Below are positions 62,066 to 64,000 of a stretch of DNA of 64,000 nt, piece after piece. Made by a program: the position numbers and the translations under genes. The notes beneath the pieces are model-generated. The model had not been told where the DNA came from. It saw only the letters and a list, made by a program, of their open reading frames with translations, and searched no databases. The stretch is from contig JAOAQX010000005.1 of NCBI GenBank assembly GCA_025210805.1, forward strand, positions 62,001-126,000, in the 5' to 3' direction. Every line of letters begins with the position of its first letter. The stretch's first letter is position 1. The DNA comes from Flavobacteriales bacterium (GTDB lineage: Bacteria > Bacteroidota > Bacteroidia > Flavobacteriales > CAJXXR01).

Positions 62066-62102
62066 TTGATACAGGGCGAAAAAAGGGGAATGTTGTTTTG
62101 TT
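62066..62102 (+). repeat. 37-bp direct repeat, right copy
   Basis: Identical over 37 bases to 58776-58812. The bases after it (TTACCATTCTAA) continue the dehydrogenase frame to LLPF and a stop at 62110-62112, so this may be the original 3' end of that gene. About 150 bases follow before lpdA. Confidence 0.95.
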
Positions 62103-62255
62103 ACCATTCTAATAGCCTTTTTAAAAAGAAAAAAGCAATTGAAAAATGCTAAGAAGACCAAGTTCTACAGCCTCAAAATCTCAAAAAATATCCTTACATT
62201 CGCATATAAATGATTGGAAGAAAAAACAATCATTCAATTATCAAAAAAAAGAACA

Positions 62256-63644
62256 ATGAAATACGACGTAATAGTTATTGGAAGTGGACCTGGAGGATAT
62301 GTAACAGCCATCCGTTCATCTCAATTGGGTCTTAAAACAGCCATTGTAGAAAAAGAAAATCTTGGAGGAGTTTGCTTAAACTGGGGATGTATCCCAACAA
62401 AAGCATTATTGAAATCTGCTCAAGTTTTTGAATATATCAAGCACGCATCAGACTATGGAATCAATGTAGCCGATGCTTCACATGATTTTGGTGGAATCAT
62501 CCAGCGCTCAAGAAACGTAGCGGATGGAATGAGTAAAGGAATCCAGTTTTTGATGAAAAAGAATAAAATCGATGTCATCAATGGTTTTGGGAAAGTACAA
62601 CCGGGAAAAAAAGTTGTAGTGACCGATGCTGATAACAAGGAATCTGAGTACACTGCTGATCATATTATTTTGGCTACAGGAGCTAGATCAAGAGTATTGC
62701 CAAACCTTCCTCAAGATGGAAAAAAGGTGATTGGATACCGTGAAGCACTTACTTTACCAGAACAACCAAAGAAGATGGTTATTGTAGGTTCAGGTGCTAT
62801 TGGGGTTGAATTTGCATATTTCTACAATGCTATGGGAACCGAAGTAACTGTTGTGGAATATTTGCCAAATATTGTTCCTAATGAAGATATTGATGTTTCA
62901 AAACAATTGACCAAAAACTTCAAGAAATCAGGAATAAAAGTAATGACCAATTCAGCTGTGGAATCTGTAGATACTTCAGGTGAAGGATGTAAAGTTTCTG
63001 TAAAAACAAAGAAAGGAGAAGAAATCATTGAATGTGATGTGGTACTTTCTGCTGTAGGAATTGAAACGAACCTAGAAGGAATCGGATTGGAAGAAGTAGG
63101 GATCGCTACAGATAGAGGTCGTGTTTTAGTAAATGATTTCTACCAAACGAATATCCCAGGGTATTACGCTATTGGAGATATTGTTCCAGGACCAGCCTTG
63201 GCTCACGTAGCATCAGCAGAAGGAATTATCTGTGTAGAAAAAATTGCAGGACACCATCCAGAAGCTATGGATTATGGAAACATCCCAGGATGTACTTATA
63301 CTTCACCAGAAATTGCTTCAGTAGGAATGACAGAGGCTCAAGCGAAAGAAGCAGGATATGAAATAAAAGTTGGGAAATTCCCATTCTCTGCTTCAGGAAA
63401 AGCATCAGCTGCAGGGCACAAAGATGGTTTTGTAAAAGTAATCTTCGATGCCAAATATGGTGAATGGTTAGGATGCCACATGATAGGAGCTAACGTAACT
63501 GAAATGATTGCTGAAGCAGTAGTAGCACGTAAGCTAGAAACAACAGGAATGGAAGTACTGAAAGCAGTACACCCTCACCCAACCATGAGTGAAGCCGTAA
63601 TGGAAGCCGTTGCCGCCGCTTATGATGAAGTGATTCATATCTAA
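62256..63644 (+). CDS. lpdA: Dihydrolipoyl dehydrogenase
   Basis: From the ATG at 62256 it has 462 residues; a TTG at 62214 would add 14. FAD motif VIGSGPGGYVTAIRSSQLG, redox-active disulfide GGVCLNWGCIPTKALL, NAD motif VIVGSGAIGVEFAYFYNAMG, second FAD block GYYAIGDIVPG, and HPHPTMSEAVMEA with the catalytic His are all present. It reoxidises lipoamide in the 2-oxo-acid dehydrogenase complexes and glycine cleavage. Codon use looks regular and G-richer than in the flanking cassette, as in highly expressed genes. None of the other complex subunits is adjacent. Confidence 0.96.
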   Translation: MKYDVIVIGSGPGGYVTAIRSSQLGLKTAIVEKENLGGVCLNWGCIPTKALLKSAQVFEYIKHASDYGINVADASHDFGGIIQRSRNVADGMSKGIQFLMKKNKIDVINGFGKVQPGKKVVVTDADNKESEYTADHIILATGARSRVLPNLPQDGKKVIGYREALTLPEQPKKMVIVGSGAIGVEFAYFYNAMGTEVTVVEYLPNIVPNEDIDVSKQLTKNFKKSGIKVMTNSAVESVDTSGEGCKVSVKTKKGEEIIECDVVLSAVGIETNLEGIGLEEVGIATDRGRVLVNDFYQTNIPGYYAIGDIVPGPALAHVASAEGIICVEKIAGHHPEAMDYGNIPGCTYTSPEIASVGMTEAQAKEAGYEIKVGKFPFSASGKASAAGHKDGFVKVIFDAKYGEWLGCHMIGANVTEMIAEAVVARKLETTGMEVLKAVHPHPTMSEAVMEAVAAAYDEVIHI

Positions 63645-63669
63645 GTTCTCAATACAATTTTTATCTACC

Positions 63670-63910
63670 TGTCAGTTCGAGTAATTTCTTTGTAGAGCAG
63701 CGGAAAAGAAATTTTATCGAAAACCCATTGCATTACATCAAAAATCACTCGAACTGACAGAGGAATACAATTTTACCTTCCTATCAGTTCCGTCCCGATC
63801 CATCGGGAAGTGAATTTGCTGCAGAGCAACGAAAAAGAAGTAGAATCGTTGTTGTCAGTTCGAGTGAATTTACTGTAGAGCAACGGAAGTAAATTTTTAT
63901 CGAGAACCCA
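63670..63910. repeat. Composite dispersed repeat with GTCAGTTCGAGT units
   Basis: Three related units start at about 63671, 63783 and 63853. Units 1 and 3 share GTCAGTTCGAGT, then TGTAGAGCA(G/A)CGGAA, then TTATCGA(A/G)AACCC. Between them ACTCGAACTGAC (63747-63758) is the exact inverted copy, giving a 14-base inverted repeat with 63670-63683. Unit 2 has a small hairpin, TCCCGAT-CC-ATCGGGA (63793-63808). Related short repeats are frequent in flavobacterial intergenic DNA. Confidence 0.75.
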
Positions 63911-63916
63911 ACCCTT

Positions 63917-63953
63917 AACCAATCTGAGTTCCACTTAGGTTGGTTTTTTTTTG
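63917..63953 (+). terminator. Terminator downstream of lpdA and the repeat
   Basis: AACCAATCTGAG and CTTAGGTTGGTT (with G-T pairs) form a 12-base stem over a 5-base loop, followed by T8. It could end the lpdA transcript after the repeat region. Confidence 0.75.
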
Positions 63954-63961
63954 TTATTATT

Positions 63962-64000
63962 ATGAAAGATTATTATCCAAAAAGGATTGTTTGCCTTACT
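63962..64000 (+). CDS. 5' end of a gene, possibly a cobalamin/metal-binding protein (partial)
   Basis: An ATG at 63962 opens MKDYYPKRIVCLT up to the window edge, only 13 residues. 'PKRIVCLT' is typical of the first strand in periplasmic-binding-protein-type (BtuF-like, helical-backbone) cobalamin-binding proteins, which I remember as PxRIVCLTEE. With so few residues the call is tentative. The start sits nine bases after the terminator T run. Confidence 0.35.
   Translation, partial: MKDYYPKRIVCLT

Larger units (their letters stand above)
58776..62102. mobile_element. Putative 3.3-kb integrated cassette bounded by the 37-bp repeat
   Basis: The exact 37-bp direct repeats at 58776-58812 and 62066-62102 enclose about 3.25 kb with two minus-strand genes (497-residue protein and GH25 lipoprotein) and unusually long gaps. 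The left copy is in the dehydrogenase 3' end, the usual place for tyrosine-recombinase attachment sites, and the right copy keeps an in-frame stop. No integrase gene or transposase is present, so a helper would be needed. That it is mobile is inference. Confidence 0.55.

Noticed and set aside
1-64000. tRNA, rRNA, CRISPR array, transposase or riboswitch
   Set aside because: I looked through the gene-free gaps and found no cloverleaf, regular spaced direct repeats, transposase frame or recognisable riboswitch core.

Overview
The window looks like a chromosome segment of a Bacteroidota bacterium, most likely a member of Flavobacteriales (Crocinitomicaceae/Cryomorphaceae-like), though the sequence alone does not fix the family. 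The evidence is AT-rich DNA, several very large secreted proteins with type IX secretion (T9SS) type A or type B C-terminal sorting domains, choice-of-anchor-L proteins, a DUF2797 protein, a ComEC without a metallo-beta-lactamase tail, a DnaJ with a two-motif zinc region, an OstA-like protein, LpxB (so a Gram-negative with lipid A), and promoters of the Bacteroidota TAnnTTTG type. I see no tRNA, rRNA, CRISPR array or transposase gene.

Layout. 1-6.7 kb (minus strand): two adjacent choice-of-anchor-L surface proteins, the first cut by the window edge, and a DUF4874/DUF4832-like secreted protein. 7.1-14.5 kb: UbiA-type prenyltransferase, then a plus-strand series with a glycoside-hydrolase-2-like lipoprotein, a DUF2797 protein that lost most of its cysteines, a polysaccharide flippase, a formimidoylglutamase/arginase-fold enzyme, a SPOR protein and a polysaccharide deacetylase. 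14.5-19.3 kb: two tandemly duplicated PKD/T9SS-type-B proteins. 19.6-22.1 kb: a large conserved protein of unknown function and a PhnP-like metallo-hydrolase. 22.2-25.7 kb: a three-gene set (polyprenyl-phosphate-type glycosyltransferase, formyltransferase-like protein, polytopic DUF6044/YfhO-like membrane protein) that reads like a surface-sugar decoration module.

25.7-38.1 kb is core metabolism: EI24 membrane protein, purB, M20 dipeptidase, UvrD/PcrA helicase, Na/Pi cotransporter, then a tight operon surE - small membrane protein - lpxB - small acidic protein - grpE - dnaJ. 38.5-45.9 kb holds signalling genes: a TPR hybrid histidine kinase, SIMPL and VWA proteins, and a TPR LytS-type kinase overlapping its LytTR regulator. 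46-50.2 kb: fur, purA, an OstA-like protein and an outer-membrane barrel. 50.7-57.7 kb: comEC, leuS and a TolB-N/TPR/AraC regulator next to a zinc-independent alcohol dehydrogenase gene.

58.8-62.1 kb is the most unusual stretch. An exact 37-bp direct repeat of the 3' end of the alcohol dehydrogenase gene brackets about 3.3 kb holding an unrecognised 497-residue coiled-coil protein and a GH25 lysozyme-like lipoprotein. Both copies of the repeat keep an in-frame stop. This is the pattern expected of a small cassette integrated at the 3' end of a gene. lpdA follows, then a composite dispersed repeat and the first codons of what may be a cobalamin/metal-binding protein.

A second unusual element is a family of short (about 125-132 bp) inverted-repeat-ended elements, seen as two full copies in opposite orientation (28.0 and 50.3 kb) and several solo ends (31.9, 50.65 kb).
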